A stretch of 56,883 nt of DNA from an uncultured Pseudomonadales bacterium (GTDB lineage Bacteria; Pseudomonadota; Gammaproteobacteria; Pseudomonadales; CANNCY01). Where the stretch lies: positions 1 through 56,883 of the forward strand of contig CANNCY010000007.1 of the NCBI GenBank assembly GCA_947503335.1, given 5' to 3'. The position numbers were made by a program, and so were the translations under genes. Positions 29,142-39,212 of the stretch are shown piece by piece (the stretch's first letter is position 1; every line of letters starts with the position of its first letter). The notes beneath the pieces were generated by a model. That model had not been told where the DNA came from. It worked only from the letters and a program-made list of their open reading frames with translations, and made no database searches.

Positions 29142-29751
29142 CTAAAACGACTGCATCAGCAGTCGCTGCTAATGCTTGTGGAGCAAAGGGTGCTCTGTAC
29201 CAAGAGAAAGCCTGCAAGTTAGTCGTGTCGTCATCTAATAGTTCTAGCTCGCCAGATAAGACAAACAGTTCAAAACCATCATCCTGCTCAATAGTGCATC
29301 GCTCGCCCGCTTTTAGTTTCATTAAGCTGGTGTGCTCACCATTAAACTGGTGCAGTTGATGACGCCCATCTGCAAGTTCAAGTAAGTTTGGTTTGAGCAC
29401 ATGTTGCTGATCACCATCTTGAAACTGGCAAAGTTTAACGAACAGTTTGCAACCATTAGTTGAGTATGGGGCGTGACTAAATCCCTCAGGGTTACGTAGA
29501 TAGCTACCAGCAGGGTAGTCGCCGGTGTGGTCGCTAAAAACACCTTCGAGTACGAATATTTCTTCGCCCTTAGGATGTGGGTGTTTATTAAATTCGCTGC
29601 CGGCTTCAAACCATACAACCGAAGTAGCATGGCCGTGTTCTGCCTCTTGGCGAGCGAAACGCTTTCGCCATACGCCGGCCTTGGGTGAAGGCGACCATTC
29701 AAGCTGATCGCTGTCGATAGCGATCGCTTTTGAAAAATCCATATTAATCAT
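29116..29751 (-). CDS. Cupin-domain protein, ChrR-like double cupin
   Basis: About 211 residues. The first cupin has the metal-binding pattern KHPHPKGEEIFVLEGVFSD...YLRNPEGFSHAPYS, as in ChrR-type anti-sigma cupins. A second cupin-like half (CTIEQDDGFELFVLSGELELL) lacks the histidines. There is no DNA- or sigma-binding domain, so it is a stand-alone metal cupin, perhaps an enzyme or sensor. The start is placed at 29751 (ATGATTAATATG), overlapping the end of the alkylsulfatase gene; a second ATG lies at 29742. It is the last gene of a five-gene overlapping operon, and its stop lies inside the convergent PepSY gene. Confidence 0.8.
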   Translation of the reverse strand: MINMDFSKAIAIDSDQLEWSPSPKAGVWRKRFARQEAEHGHATSVVWFEAGSEFNKHPHPKGEEIFVLEGVFSDHTGDYPAGSYLRNPEGFSHAPYSTNGCKLFVKLCQFQDGDQQHVLKPNLLELADGRHQLHQFNGEHTSLMKLKAGERCTIEQDDGFELFVLSGELELLDDDTTNLQAFSWYRAPFAPQALAATADAVVLVKQGHLAS

Positions 29752-31684
29752 GTCTGTGCACCAGTGGGAACTTGCCGTCAGGTTGGTCAATTAGCCGTAA
29801 AAAAGACAGTACATGCAAGCGACTACCCTCGACAGAGAATTGCTCACCCATTAACTCACTTATGCCAGCGGCACCGGTCATAAGCTGAACCAACAGCTCG
29901 TGGGTGGTAATGATCTGGGCTGTAGGGGAGTCGACCTTATCTATGGGGCGATGTATCAATACGCCGTTACTAAGTGTTAAGTGATGGTGTTCGTTTATAT
30001 CAGAGATACTTAGTACTAAGTCTAGATCATGATCGATGGCATTTTCTGCTTTTATTCGCACGCTGATCGTATCTAAGAAATAAGAGATCGGCATTGCCTT
30101 TAGCATTTCAGAGACCTTAGACATATCGATAGCCTGATACTTTGGCCCTTCTTTTAGCTCCATGGCGCCAGACAAAAAGACGTTGCGCCAGGGGCCGCTT
30201 TCGGCGCGATACCCGCGCTGAGTATAAATAGCTGCAAGCGTTTCTCGCGCGTCAATATCGTCTGGGTCATTGATAACTAAGTAATTGCAGAGTGTTGAAC
30301 CCCACTTCAACTCATCATTCGCAAGTGCTTCTTTACAAGCAAGTAAGGTGTTATCTCGCCCGCCCATTAACTCAACGTGACGGCGTGCACTTTCTTTCGA
30401 TGAAAGTGGTTCTAAATTGGCGGGATTGCCATCATAAAACCCAAAGTAAAACTGATAAACGGCACGTACGTTGTGCGACACCGTGCCGTAGTAGCCTCGC
30501 GCCGACACATGTTTCATAAGCGCATCGGGTAACTTTACTTTCTCAGCTATCTCTATCGGATTGTATCCTTGGTTTGCCCACCGCAATGTTTGATCATGAA
30601 TATATCTATAGGTGTCGCGTTGAACTTTTAAAAACTCGCGAATCTGATCTGTGCCCCATATCGGCCAATGATGGCTAGCAAAATAGATGTCAGATTCAGC
30701 TCCCCACCGCTGGTCAATATCATCAATAAAGTTGGCCCAAAGGCGAGCATCGCGTACCTTAGCGCCGCGCAATGTATAAACGTTGTGTTGGTTCTGGCTG
30801 ACTAGTTCGGCGCCCATAAACGCGCGGTCTCTATGAAAATAGAAAACAAATTCAGCTGGCGCTTCTGAACCGCTTACTGTGAAGAAATCAACCGTTACAC
30901 CATCAATGGTATGGTTTTCAAATTGCTGGGTAACCTCTACGGTAGGTGCAGCAATAGAGACCTCGGGGTTAAAAGGTACCATTTTACCTAAGCCGTTATC
31001 GATATGGCCTTGCGCGCTTTGAGGCAAGGTGCGCCCATACATATACTCGGCGCGCCGTTGCATGGCGATGCCTGCAAAAATATTCTCGCTAAGCGCTTCT
31101 TCTAAAAATCCGGCAGGCGCATAAATGGGTACGTCACCATAACGATCTAGCACCGGTTTGATTCCACCAAAATGATCAATATGAGAATGCGTAACAATGA
31201 TTGCAGAAACAGAGAAATCATCAATGTGTAATTCAGCAAAATCTAGCGCGGTATTGGCTGTTTCGATTGACGTAAGTGGGTCAACTAAGATGTAACCATT
31301 ATCAGACTTAACCAGACTAAGGTTAGCTAAATCAAACCCCCTTAGCTGAAAAATGTTGTCGTTAACTCTGTATAGCCCAGCCTTAGTATTAAGTTTTGCT
31401 TGTCGCCATAAGCTAGGGTTAATGCGATCGTCACGTTTGTCTGATTCTAAAAATGCATAGTTATCAAGATTCCATACTTCTTCGCCTGCATCGTTAACGA
31501 CCTTGCCATTGGTTGACGCAATTAAACCGCGCTGGCTTAGTGTTACATCGTTAGAGGTAATGTTAGCGTCAAATTGATTGTTGTAAGCAATCGTCTCAGC
31601 CGTTAAATCACTATCGGTGGGCAAGCTTTGTTGCTCGCACCCCTGTAGAAAAAAAATGGCGAGTAGGGCAAAGGTAGAACGCAT
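29744..31684 (-). CDS. Alkylsulfatase-like metallo-beta-lactamase-fold lipoprotein
   Basis: 646 residues. A lipoprotein signal ends in the lipobox LQGC (Cys16), placing the protein on the outside of a membrane. The body is a SdsA1/BDS1-type linear alkylsulfatase: VTHSHIDHFGG (HxHxDH zinc motif), AGFLEEALSENIFAGIAMQRRAEYMYG, MGAELVSQNQHNVYTLRGA and ASHHWPIWG. A dimerisation/TPR-like region follows, then a C-terminal SCP2-like domain (ISVRIKAENA...SNGVLIHRP). It should hydrolyse primary alkyl sulfates to alcohols and sulfate. The lipid anchor is less common than a cleaved signal. Overlaps with both neighbours (one base with azlD; cupin start inside its end) show translational coupling. Confidence 0.88.
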   Translation of the reverse strand: MRSTFALLAIFFLQGCEQQSLPTDSDLTAETIAYNNQFDANITSNDVTLSQRGLIASTNGKVVNDAGEEVWNLDNYAFLESDKRDDRINPSLWRQAKLNTKAGLYRVNDNIFQLRGFDLANLSLVKSDNGYILVDPLTSIETANTALDFAELHIDDFSVSAIIVTHSHIDHFGGIKPVLDRYGDVPIYAPAGFLEEALSENIFAGIAMQRRAEYMYGRTLPQSAQGHIDNGLGKMVPFNPEVSIAAPTVEVTQQFENHTIDGVTVDFFTVSGSEAPAEFVFYFHRDRAFMGAELVSQNQHNVYTLRGAKVRDARLWANFIDDIDQRWGAESDIYFASHHWPIWGTDQIREFLKVQRDTYRYIHDQTLRWANQGYNPIEIAEKVKLPDALMKHVSARGYYGTVSHNVRAVYQFYFGFYDGNPANLEPLSSKESARRHVELMGGRDNTLLACKEALANDELKWGSTLCNYLVINDPDDIDARETLAAIYTQRGYRAESGPWRNVFLSGAMELKEGPKYQAIDMSKVSEMLKAMPISYFLDTISVRIKAENAIDHDLDLVLSISDINEHHHLTLSNGVLIHRPIDKVDSPTAQIITTHELLVQLMTGAAGISELMGEQFSVEGSRLHVLSFLRLIDQPDGKFPLVHRHD

Positions 31685-32007
31685 TAGGTCACCTCATAAA
31701 AATGATTGAGAAATACAAATACTGCAAAGCTAACTAGCACTGCTATTAGTGGGTTCTTGAATAGTCGACTAAGTATGCAGGCCACAACGGCAGCGACTAA
31801 ATAGCTGGGTTGGATGACTTCACTAAGAGATAGCGACGGCTTGAAAACGATCGGTACCCAAAGAGCTGTTAACACAGCTGGCGCAGTATAGGTGAGCACG
31901 CGCCTTACTCGAGGGCCAAGGATGATAGGCACCGATTGCATTAACAGTAGGTATCTCGACGTAAAAGTAATGCAAGCCATAGCGATCAGTAGCAACCAAA
32001 TACTCAT
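31684..32007 (-). CDS. azlD: AzlD-family branched-chain amino acid exporter subunit
   Basis: 107 residues with about four membrane segments: LLLIAMACITFTSRYLLL, VLTYTAPAVLTALWVPIVF, YLVAAVVACILSRLF and LIAVLVSFAVFVFL. The length and the TFTSRYLL/RRVLTYTAPAVLTALW pattern fit AzlD, which pairs with AzlC to export branched-chain amino acids and analogues. The ATG overlaps the azlC stop by four bases (ATGA), and its own stop overlaps the alkylsulfatase start by one base (TAATG). Confidence 0.88.
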   Translation of the reverse strand: MSIWLLLIAMACITFTSRYLLLMQSVPIILGPRVRRVLTYTAPAVLTALWVPIVFKPSLSLSEVIQPSYLVAAVVACILSRLFKNPLIAVLVSFAVFVFLNHFYEVT

Positions 32008-32717
32008 TGTTGCTTACCTTCGTTGTGTGTAGTCGAGCGTTCTTGTAATACTTCGACGGTGTAGCCGGCGATCATGCCTGCGATTGCCGCCAAAATCAGA
32101 CCTCCGGTGAAGGCATATAATTGCGTAATCCAACTGACAATGCCTGCAACCAATACGGCCGATAGCACGGGCTTATTTTTTATGCCTGGTACAGTCAGCG
32201 CAATAAATGTAGCGGCAATGGCAAACTCTAAACCCAACTGATCTAGATTGGGTATCTGGTTGCCCAGCATGATGCCTGCGAAGGTGGCTAGGTTCCAAAA
32301 TATATAAAACGTAAATCCGCTTACTAAGCAGTAGTGATAACTAAACTTAATGCCTTGTTGATGGCGAGCTACCGCTACCGCAAACATCTCGTCAGTTAAT
32401 ACGAAGCCAAAAATAAGTCGCTGAATTCTAGACAGCTGACTCATGTGCTCGCGCATTACCGCCGCATATAACAAGTGACGCGAACTGATAACGCCAACGG
32501 TAGTCGCCTGCGATACGATACCGGCACCGGCTGACAGCAGGGTAAGAATCGCTATCTGAGCACTGCCGGCAAATACAATGGCGCTAAGCGCTTGGGCTTG
32601 CCAATTGGTAAAGCCGGCTTCAATTGCAAGCGAGCCTACCAATACGCCCCAAGGAATGACCGCAATGCTAAGCGGAAGTACGTCAAAGAAGCCCGCTTTA
32701 GAAACCGAATTGTTCAT
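32004..32717 (-). CDS. azlC: AzlC-family branched-chain amino acid exporter subunit
   Basis: 237 residues of the AzlC/YgaZ family: FFDVLPLSIAVIPWGVLVGSLAIEAGFTNWQAQALSAIVFAGSAQ followed by RHLLYAAVMREHM and LTDEMFAVA. These are the family signatures for the large subunit of a two-component exporter. The ATG at 32717 is preferred; it shares one base with the stop of the upstream flavoprotein gene (TGATG). The role of an amino acid exporter between an amine oxidoreductase and a sulfatase is not obvious. Confidence 0.9.
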   Translation of the reverse strand: MNNSVSKAGFFDVLPLSIAVIPWGVLVGSLAIEAGFTNWQAQALSAIVFAGSAQIAILTLLSAGAGIVSQATTVGVISSRHLLYAAVMREHMSQLSRIQRLIFGFVLTDEMFAVAVARHQQGIKFSYHYCLVSGFTFYIFWNLATFAGIMLGNQIPNLDQLGLEFAIAATFIALTVPGIKNKPVLSAVLVAGIVSWITQLYAFTGGLILAAIAGMIAGYTVEVLQERSTTHNEGKQQ

Positions 32718-34558
32718 CAACTATATAGCTCGCTGATTGCACGATAGGCGGCGTCGAATGCACCGTTCACATAGGCTTTTGCTTCGCTATCGCTATTGGC
32801 GATAGCCAAATTGCCCCAGCCTTTACGTGCAGCAACATGGGTCGCGTCACCCGTATCAAATCGCGTGATGTGCTCGTACGCGTAGCCGTGGGGCCAGCGG
32901 TTAACGGTGATTTCGCTAATATGTTTGTCAGGATCAAATCCAAACTCGCCCCAAAGCAGCGTCATCTGATCGATCATTTCTTTTTCAAAGTCACCAAAGG
33001 ATTTGCGATAAATGCGATGTTTTCCCGCGATTAATTGCGCGACAGGGTCATCACCGGGGCCATTTGGGCAGGTGACGCCCCAAAAGTTGATAACAACAGG
33101 GTCGGTGGGTGATTGCGCGAATTTAACGTCACCAAGTGATACCGGAAAGTCGACTCTAGTTTCAATAAAGTCGCGCATAGGAAAATACCCCCCGCTGATG
33201 CCTGAATCTTGAATAAATTGCCAGTTCTTTAGTGATACGTTGCCTACTACTAGCGGCACCTTTTCGAGTTTAGCCATGGCGTTTACTTGCTCTTTCGGCA
33301 TTTCAGAGCAGAGGTATGGCAGTACGTGCATATAGCACGCCATCACCACTTTTTTACCGACAACGCGATAATCTTTATCGAATTGGCGGTAACACACAGA
33401 AACTGTGTCGTTGTTGTGGCGCACGTCGGTAACAGTGCTGTTCAGGCGAATACGGGTTGTATTAGAGGGTAGGTCTAATTTGTTGTAGTCAAAATGCGCG
33501 GTATTGATATCGAGCATGTCGTCGCCAGGTGCAACGCCTGGTATTAAACGGCGAACCATCATGCGGGCGATTGACGCGTTACCGTCAGGAAAATGATAGA
33601 TATAGGGTTCGTCGTCTGACTTATATTCAGCAGCCAAATTAAGTGGCACGTAATCGGCCATTTCGGTGAGTGTGTCATAAGCGCTTAGCAAATCGCCAGA
33701 CATGCCCCAAAGACCCTTGGGTAGGGGGCTGACCAATTCAGCTAAGCGAGGGGTCATTTTAAGATCTGATAACAAGTAATCTTTAAAGCTTTGCTTTTTT
33801 GCGCGTTTGATTGTATCTGCGACGCCAAGCCCGTCGTATAGAGGGCGAGGGTTAAAAAAGATCACATCAAGAAACTGATCAAGTTGTTTAACCTCGTCAT
33901 CAGTCAGTTCAGTACCAGCAAGTGCTTGGTGTAATGCCTCGCCACTGAGGGGGTTGCCGCCCCAGACATTAAAAGGGTCTGGTACAACCGATGTGTTTTC
34001 GAATTTATCGCCTGCTTCAATCACCAGTGCATTCGAAAGTCCACGAGATGAATGCCAGTCTTTATGGTACGCCGTATCAAATACATCTAGTTTAATACCT
34101 AGATCTTCGATAATACGCAAAGCCTGCTTAGAATAAGAGCCGCGCGGTGAATCGATTGATTGACTGCCGCCATAACCAATGGTTTGGGTGTCTTCAAATT
34201 GATTGCGTTTTGCGTGCCCGCCAAAGTCATCGTGATTGTCGATGATGAGTATCGAGCCCGATTCGCCAAATTGCTCACGGTAGTACCAAGCAGCCGCTAG
34301 GCCGCTTAAGCCACCGCCGACGATTACTAAGTCGTAGGTATTGTCTGTTTGACGACTCGGGCGAGGAAAAGTTTGTCGTTGCCAACCCATCTGGTGAGCT
34401 ACCTCAAAAGAGCCTGGATGGTTACCCCTGAGGCCGGTTTTGCTTGGCGGGTATTTGTCTTTTAAGAGTTTGTCAGCTGCCACTAGTTCAGGTGCTAGGC
34501 TCGCACCGGCCACAGTAATCGCTGCGCCCTGTAGAAAATCTCTGCGGGTAATACTCAT
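32717..34558 (-). CDS. Tat-exported FAD-dependent oxidoreductase, spermidine-dehydrogenase-like paralogue
   Basis: 613 residues beginning with a twin-arginine signal (MSITRRDFLQGAAITVAGASLA). The FAD-binding YDLVIVGGGLSGLAAAWYYREQFG follows, then DNHDDFGGHAKRNQF, matching the SpdH-like family and the protein at 20190-22097. The C-terminal VNRWPHGYAYEHITRFD is the counterpart of NRWGHAF there. Identity between the two looks limited to motifs, so they are old paralogues. The start is the ATG at 34558; a GTG nine bases upstream would only lengthen the signal. It is first gene of the overlapping operon running to 29116. Substrate unknown, probably an amine. Confidence 0.85.
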   Translation of the reverse strand: MSITRRDFLQGAAITVAGASLAPELVAADKLLKDKYPPSKTGLRGNHPGSFEVAHQMGWQRQTFPRPSRQTDNTYDLVIVGGGLSGLAAAWYYREQFGESGSILIIDNHDDFGGHAKRNQFEDTQTIGYGGSQSIDSPRGSYSKQALRIIEDLGIKLDVFDTAYHKDWHSSRGLSNALVIEAGDKFENTSVVPDPFNVWGGNPLSGEALHQALAGTELTDDEVKQLDQFLDVIFFNPRPLYDGLGVADTIKRAKKQSFKDYLLSDLKMTPRLAELVSPLPKGLWGMSGDLLSAYDTLTEMADYVPLNLAAEYKSDDEPYIYHFPDGNASIARMMVRRLIPGVAPGDDMLDINTAHFDYNKLDLPSNTTRIRLNSTVTDVRHNNDTVSVCYRQFDKDYRVVGKKVVMACYMHVLPYLCSEMPKEQVNAMAKLEKVPLVVGNVSLKNWQFIQDSGISGGYFPMRDFIETRVDFPVSLGDVKFAQSPTDPVVINFWGVTCPNGPGDDPVAQLIAGKHRIYRKSFGDFEKEMIDQMTLLWGEFGFDPDKHISEITVNRWPHGYAYEHITRFDTGDATHVAARKGWGNLAIANSDSEAKAYVNGAFDAAYRAISELYS

Positions 34559-34622
34559 GACTGGCACATCTATTTATTATAAAAAAGCCATTCTGCCAAA
34601 GCTGTAGTGATTTTGTACAGAC

Positions 34623-34648
34623 AAAAAAGGGGGGAGCAATGCTCCCCC
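34623..34648 (-). terminator. Rho-independent terminator after the Rieske gene
   Basis: On the minus strand an 8-bp GC-rich stem (GGGGGAGC with GCTCCCCC) with a tiny loop is followed by a run of six T. It lies 31 bases after the Rieske stop codon and separates it from the flavoprotein operon. Confidence 0.88.
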
Positions 34649-34679
34649 AAGAAAAAGCGTATTATAAGAACGCAGGGAT

Positions 34680-35930
34680 CTAGTCTTTGTTGAGCTCGTG
34701 TAGATACCAGTCAACAAACTGAAGAGATACTTCTTCAAATTCTGGGTGATAGGGGCCGGGCTCGAAGAAACGAGAGTTAGCACCTTCGCTGTTACGCGTA
34801 ATAATGAACTCGTCTTCAAGTGTGGTGTAGTGCCATAGCCAGGTAACCTTATCGACATCGTAGTCAACGCCCTCTTGCGCGTCGCCTTTAACAAACCATA
34901 CGATCTCCATATCGGTCTTTGTTAGGCTGCGCGGCGTAAAGCGGTAAAGCACACAGTGGTCAGGGTAGTTCAACATAAAGTTAAGAGGGCCTAACTGCAC
35001 GTCTTGCGCGCCACCGTCGTAGCCTTTGTAATCGCCCATTAATGGCGCTACTGGCTTGCCGTCTTCAGACCCTGTTACATAGCCGTCAAACAGTGCATAG
35101 CGGCTTGAATACGAGCAACCACCAGAGTGCTTGGCGTCGCGATAAATCGAATAATAAGCCTTATCAAGATTCGGTACACCGGTAGCCTGTTCAGAGCGAG
35201 CCCACATCGCTTCGTTATTTGATTCAGATACTTCGTATAGATCTTTTAGTGTGTGCGATTTTGAATAATTGCGGTGGCTCGTTGCACAGTGGTAGCACTC
35301 TAGGTAGTTTTCTAGAACGAACTTCCAGTTAGCATCGACTTCATAGGTTTTTGCGTGAGCAATTTTAGCCGTATCTAAGTGAAATGGATTCATTAGATGA
35401 TCAATTTCAGACAGAGAAGGCGAAAATTCTTCAGCATCTTGATCAAAGTTGATAAAGATCAGACCCCAGCGTACTTCTACTTTAGCGCTCTTTAGGTGAT
35501 AGTCTTGGCAGTTAAAGCCTTCTTTCTTTTCCATGTGACGGGCGGCTTTAAGCGTGCCGTCGGTTTCAAAAACCCAGCCGTGATATGGGCATACAAAGGT
35601 GCGTTTGTTGCCAGTTTCTTCTTCAACAACGCGTGCGCCACGGTGACGACAGATATTTAGTAGTGCTTTGACTTCGCCCGACTTGTGGTCGTTGGTGATG
35701 ATTACTTCGTCTTCACCAATTTTGTACAAAAAGTAGTCGCCAGCGTTAGGGATCTGAGAAACGTGACCAGCACACAACCAGCTCTTAAAGACTAGTTTGT
35801 CTAGTTCTTGCTCAAAGGCTACATGCGAGCGATAAAAGTAGTTATCTAAAGCAAATCCTTCTTTGTGTTCGCCAATCTTTTGCTTCAGCTTAATTGGGCT
35901 GTCTTCAACGTTGGTTGCAATAAACTTCAT
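34680..35930 (-). CDS. Rieske non-haem iron oxygenase, quaternary-amine demethylase type
   Basis: 416 residues. The Rieske 2Fe-2S cluster is bound by CRHRG (C94, H96) and CPYHGW (C114, H117). The catalytic domain has ENYLECYHCATSHRNY, giving the mononuclear iron histidines (about H214 and H219). This ECYHC form occurs in glycine betaine, carnitine and stachydrine demethylating oxygenases (GbcA, CntA, Stc2), which release formaldehyde. The reductase partner is not in the window. Glutathione-dependent formaldehyde genes lie 1.2 kb away, which supports a demethylase role. AGAGG precedes the ATG; a strong terminator follows. Divergent from the nitronate monooxygenase gene. Confidence 0.88.
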   Translation of the reverse strand: MKFIATNVEDSPIKLKQKIGEHKEGFALDNYFYRSHVAFEQELDKLVFKSWLCAGHVSQIPNAGDYFLYKIGEDEVIITNDHKSGEVKALLNICRHRGARVVEEETGNKRTFVCPYHGWVFETDGTLKAARHMEKKEGFNCQDYHLKSAKVEVRWGLIFINFDQDAEEFSPSLSEIDHLMNPFHLDTAKIAHAKTYEVDANWKFVLENYLECYHCATSHRNYSKSHTLKDLYEVSESNNEAMWARSEQATGVPNLDKAYYSIYRDAKHSGGCSYSSRYALFDGYVTGSEDGKPVAPLMGDYKGYDGGAQDVQLGPLNFMLNYPDHCVLYRFTPRSLTKTDMEIVWFVKGDAQEGVDYDVDKVTWLWHYTTLEDEFIITRNSEGANSRFFEPGPYHPEFEEVSLQFVDWYLHELNKD

Positions 35931-35959
35931 AAGGCACCTCTGCGTCTCAATATTCTTAT

Positions 35960-35979
35960 TATTAAATGAGTGTTTAATA
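35960..35979. promoter_or_regulatory. Inverted repeat in the Rieske/nitronate monooxygenase divergent region
   Basis: Seven-base arms TATTAAA and TTTAATA are separated by six bases, 30-50 bases before the Rieske start codon. Size and spacing fit a dimeric regulator site. TTAAATG inside it recurs twice, inverted, upstream of the frmA-like gene. Confidence 0.4.
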
Positions 35980-36073
35980 TACTAAATAACTATATAGTGA
36001 AATCCTATATTGTCAATATTTTGTTTGATAACGCTTAGCTGATAAGGTGAATGAAAATAATAAAAGGAGCCCC

Positions 36074-37039
36074 ATGATGGCTTTTCCTAAGTGGTTAACC
36101 GATAGCATGCGATTGCCTTTGGTGGGCTCGCCTATGTTTATTCTTTCAACGCCCGAGCTAGTGCTCGCCCAATGTAAATCGGGTGTCATTGGGGCGTTTC
36201 CGTCGCTCAATGCTCGTGGTGAGGGCGAGTTTGAACAGTGGCTACAAACACTCAATAAAGAGCTGGCAGACTATCGCGAAGCTAATCCTGATAAGAAAGT
36301 GCCTCCCTATGCGGTAAACCTTATTGTTCATCGCTCAAATAACCGACTGCAAGAAGACTTAGAGCTAGTCGTTAAATATGAAGTGCCTATCGTGATTACC
36401 TCATTAGGGGCGCGTGAAGAGGTGAATGAAGCTGTACATAGCTATGGCGGCATTGTATTGCACGACATTATTAATAATCAGTTTGCGCAAAAAGCAGTGC
36501 ATAAGGGTGCAGATGGCTTAATTGCGGTAGCAGCTGGCGCTGGCGGGCATGCTGGCACCTTGTCACCATTGGCGTTAATTCAAGAGATACGAGAATGGTT
36601 TGACGGGCCGCTGCTGTTGTCGGGCGCGATCGCCACTGGCGATGCTGTACTGGCTGCCCAAGCGATGGGGGCTGATGCAGGTTATATGGGGTCGGCCTTT
36701 ATTGCCACCGAAGAAGCAAATGCGGTAGGTGGCTATAAGCAGGCGGTTGTCGATTCAGGCGCGAGTGACATTAAGTATACAAATCTGTTTACAGGGGTGC
36801 ACGGGAACTACCTTGTGTCGTCGATCTTGGCCGCAGGCTTAGACCCCGATAATTTGCCAGAAGGTGATGTTTCTACGATGAATTTCAAGTCTGGGGGCGA
36901 ATCTGCGGCAAAAGCATGGAAGGATATCTGGGGCTGTGGCCAAGGTGTAGGCGCGGTCAACGAGGTCTTATCAGTTGCAGACTTTATTGATAAGGTTGAA
37001 GGCCAATATGTCAGCGCTCGCAAGCGATTGCAGATTTAA
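36074..37039 (+). CDS. Nitronate monooxygenase-like FMN protein
   Basis: About 321 residues of the nitronate monooxygenase/2-nitropropane dioxygenase family, TIM-barrel FMN enzymes. Seen are LVGSPMFILSTPELVLAQCKSGVIGAFPSLNAR, VAAGAGGHAGTLSPLALIQEIREWFDGPLLLSGAIATGDAVLAAQAMGADAGYMGSAF (phosphate-binding region) and the terminal GCGQGVG. It oxidises alkyl nitronates or other activated carbon acids; the natural substrate is usually unknown. AAAGGAG precedes two adjacent in-frame ATGs at 36074 and 36077. It is divergent from the Rieske gene and may share its regulation. Confidence 0.85.
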   Translation: MMAFPKWLTDSMRLPLVGSPMFILSTPELVLAQCKSGVIGAFPSLNARGEGEFEQWLQTLNKELADYREANPDKKVPPYAVNLIVHRSNNRLQEDLELVVKYEVPIVITSLGAREEVNEAVHSYGGIVLHDIINNQFAQKAVHKGADGLIAVAAGAGGHAGTLSPLALIQEIREWFDGPLLLSGAIATGDAVLAAQAMGADAGYMGSAFIATEEANAVGGYKQAVVDSGASDIKYTNLFTGVHGNYLVSSILAAGLDPDNLPEGDVSTMNFKSGGESAAKAWKDIWGCGQGVGAVNEVLSVADFIDKVEGQYVSARKRLQI

Positions 37040-37075
37040 TATGAATGCGTGTGCATATGCGTGATGAATAATAGC

Positions 37076-37093
37076 CATTTAATTTACTAAATG
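37076..37093. promoter_or_regulatory. Inverted repeat upstream of the formaldehyde dehydrogenase gene
   Basis: CATTTA and TAAATG flank a six-base spacer 72-89 bases before the ATG at 37165. A further CATTTAA follows at 37096. It could be an operator for the frmA-fghA unit. Confidence 0.35.
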
Positions 37094-37149
37094 CCCATTT
37101 AAAATACCTCCGAATGGTCAATGTATTACATTCGCCGAAGAATGATTGA

Positions 37150-38273
<1,124 letters not shown>

Positions 38274-38274
<1 letters not shown>

Positions 38275-39104
38275 TGGAGCTGTTGTCGAGTGTAAAAAGC
38301 TTTGGCGGCGAGCAGCGTCGTTATAAGCATCAAAGCTCGGTGCTAGGTTGCGAAATGATTTTCGCGGCCTATATGCCTCCTCAGGCTGCCAATGGTCCTG
38401 TGCCGGTAATATACTATTTGTCTGGCCTAACCTGTACCGATGAAAACTTTGTGACTAAAGCTGGCGCACAGCGTATGGCTGCAGACTTGGGTGTGGCAAT
38501 CATTGCACCTGATACGTCGCCTCGCGGTGAAGACGTACCTGATGATGAAGAGGGTGCGTGGGATTTTGGCTTGGCAGCAGGCTTTTATTTAAACGCAACG
38601 CAGGCGCCTTGGAACAAGCACTACCATATGTACGACTACGTGGTTAGTGAATTGCCCGAGCTTGTAGAGCCTGAACTAAATCTTGATGGTGAGCGTCGTG
38701 CCATTATGGGTCACTCTATGGGTGGTCATGGGGCGTTAACGATTGCTTTAAAGAACGAAGCTAGATTTAAGTCAGTGTCTGCGTTTTCGCCAATCGTTGC
38801 ACCTAGCCAGGTACCCTGGGGTCACAAGGCATTCGGCAATTATTTAGGCGACGACAAGGCCTCTTGGGCACAGTACGATGCTACCGAGTTGCTTAATGCT
38901 GATCACAAGATTCCAATGTTTATCGATCAGGGCGGTGCTGATAGTTTCTTAGAAGAGCAGCTTAAGCCTGAGATCTTTGTAGAGAAAGCAAAGTCGCTAG
39001 GTTCAAATCTGCGTTTTGAAATGCGCGATGGTTATGATCATTCGTATTACTATATTGCTAGCTTTATTGAAGAGCACCTTCGTTTTCACGCCGAGCACCT
39101 TTAA
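38274..39104 (+). CDS. fghA: S-formylglutathione hydrolase
   Basis: 276 residues of the esterase D family. Seen are VPVIYYLSGLTCTDENF, DTSPRGEDVPDDEEGAWDFG (typical of the family), the nucleophile elbow IMGHSMGGHGAL and the C-terminal catalytic histidine in RDGYDHSYYYIASFIEEH. It splits S-formylglutathione into formate and glutathione, completing formaldehyde detoxification begun by the preceding enzyme. A strong terminator follows 31 bases after the stop, so the operon ends here. Confidence 0.96.
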
Positions 39105-39135
39105 GGTGGTCTACCGTCGAAATAAGGTGAACAAG

Positions 39136-39162
39136 AACGAGGGCAATGCCCTCGTTTTTTTT
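39136..39162 (+). terminator. Rho-independent terminator of the formaldehyde operon
   Basis: A nine-base-pair stem (AACGAGGGC with GCCCTCGTT) with a three-base loop runs into a stretch of eight T. Confidence 0.9.
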
Positions 39163-39212
39163 AAGCCAATATTTGCACTGTGTCAGCCGACTAGATTGTA
39201 GAGATAAAAATA

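Noticed and set aside
12759..36640. Scattered GCGATCGC octamers as a HIP1-like signal
   Set aside because: Only a handful were seen, with no regular spacing; not enough to claim enrichment without a count.
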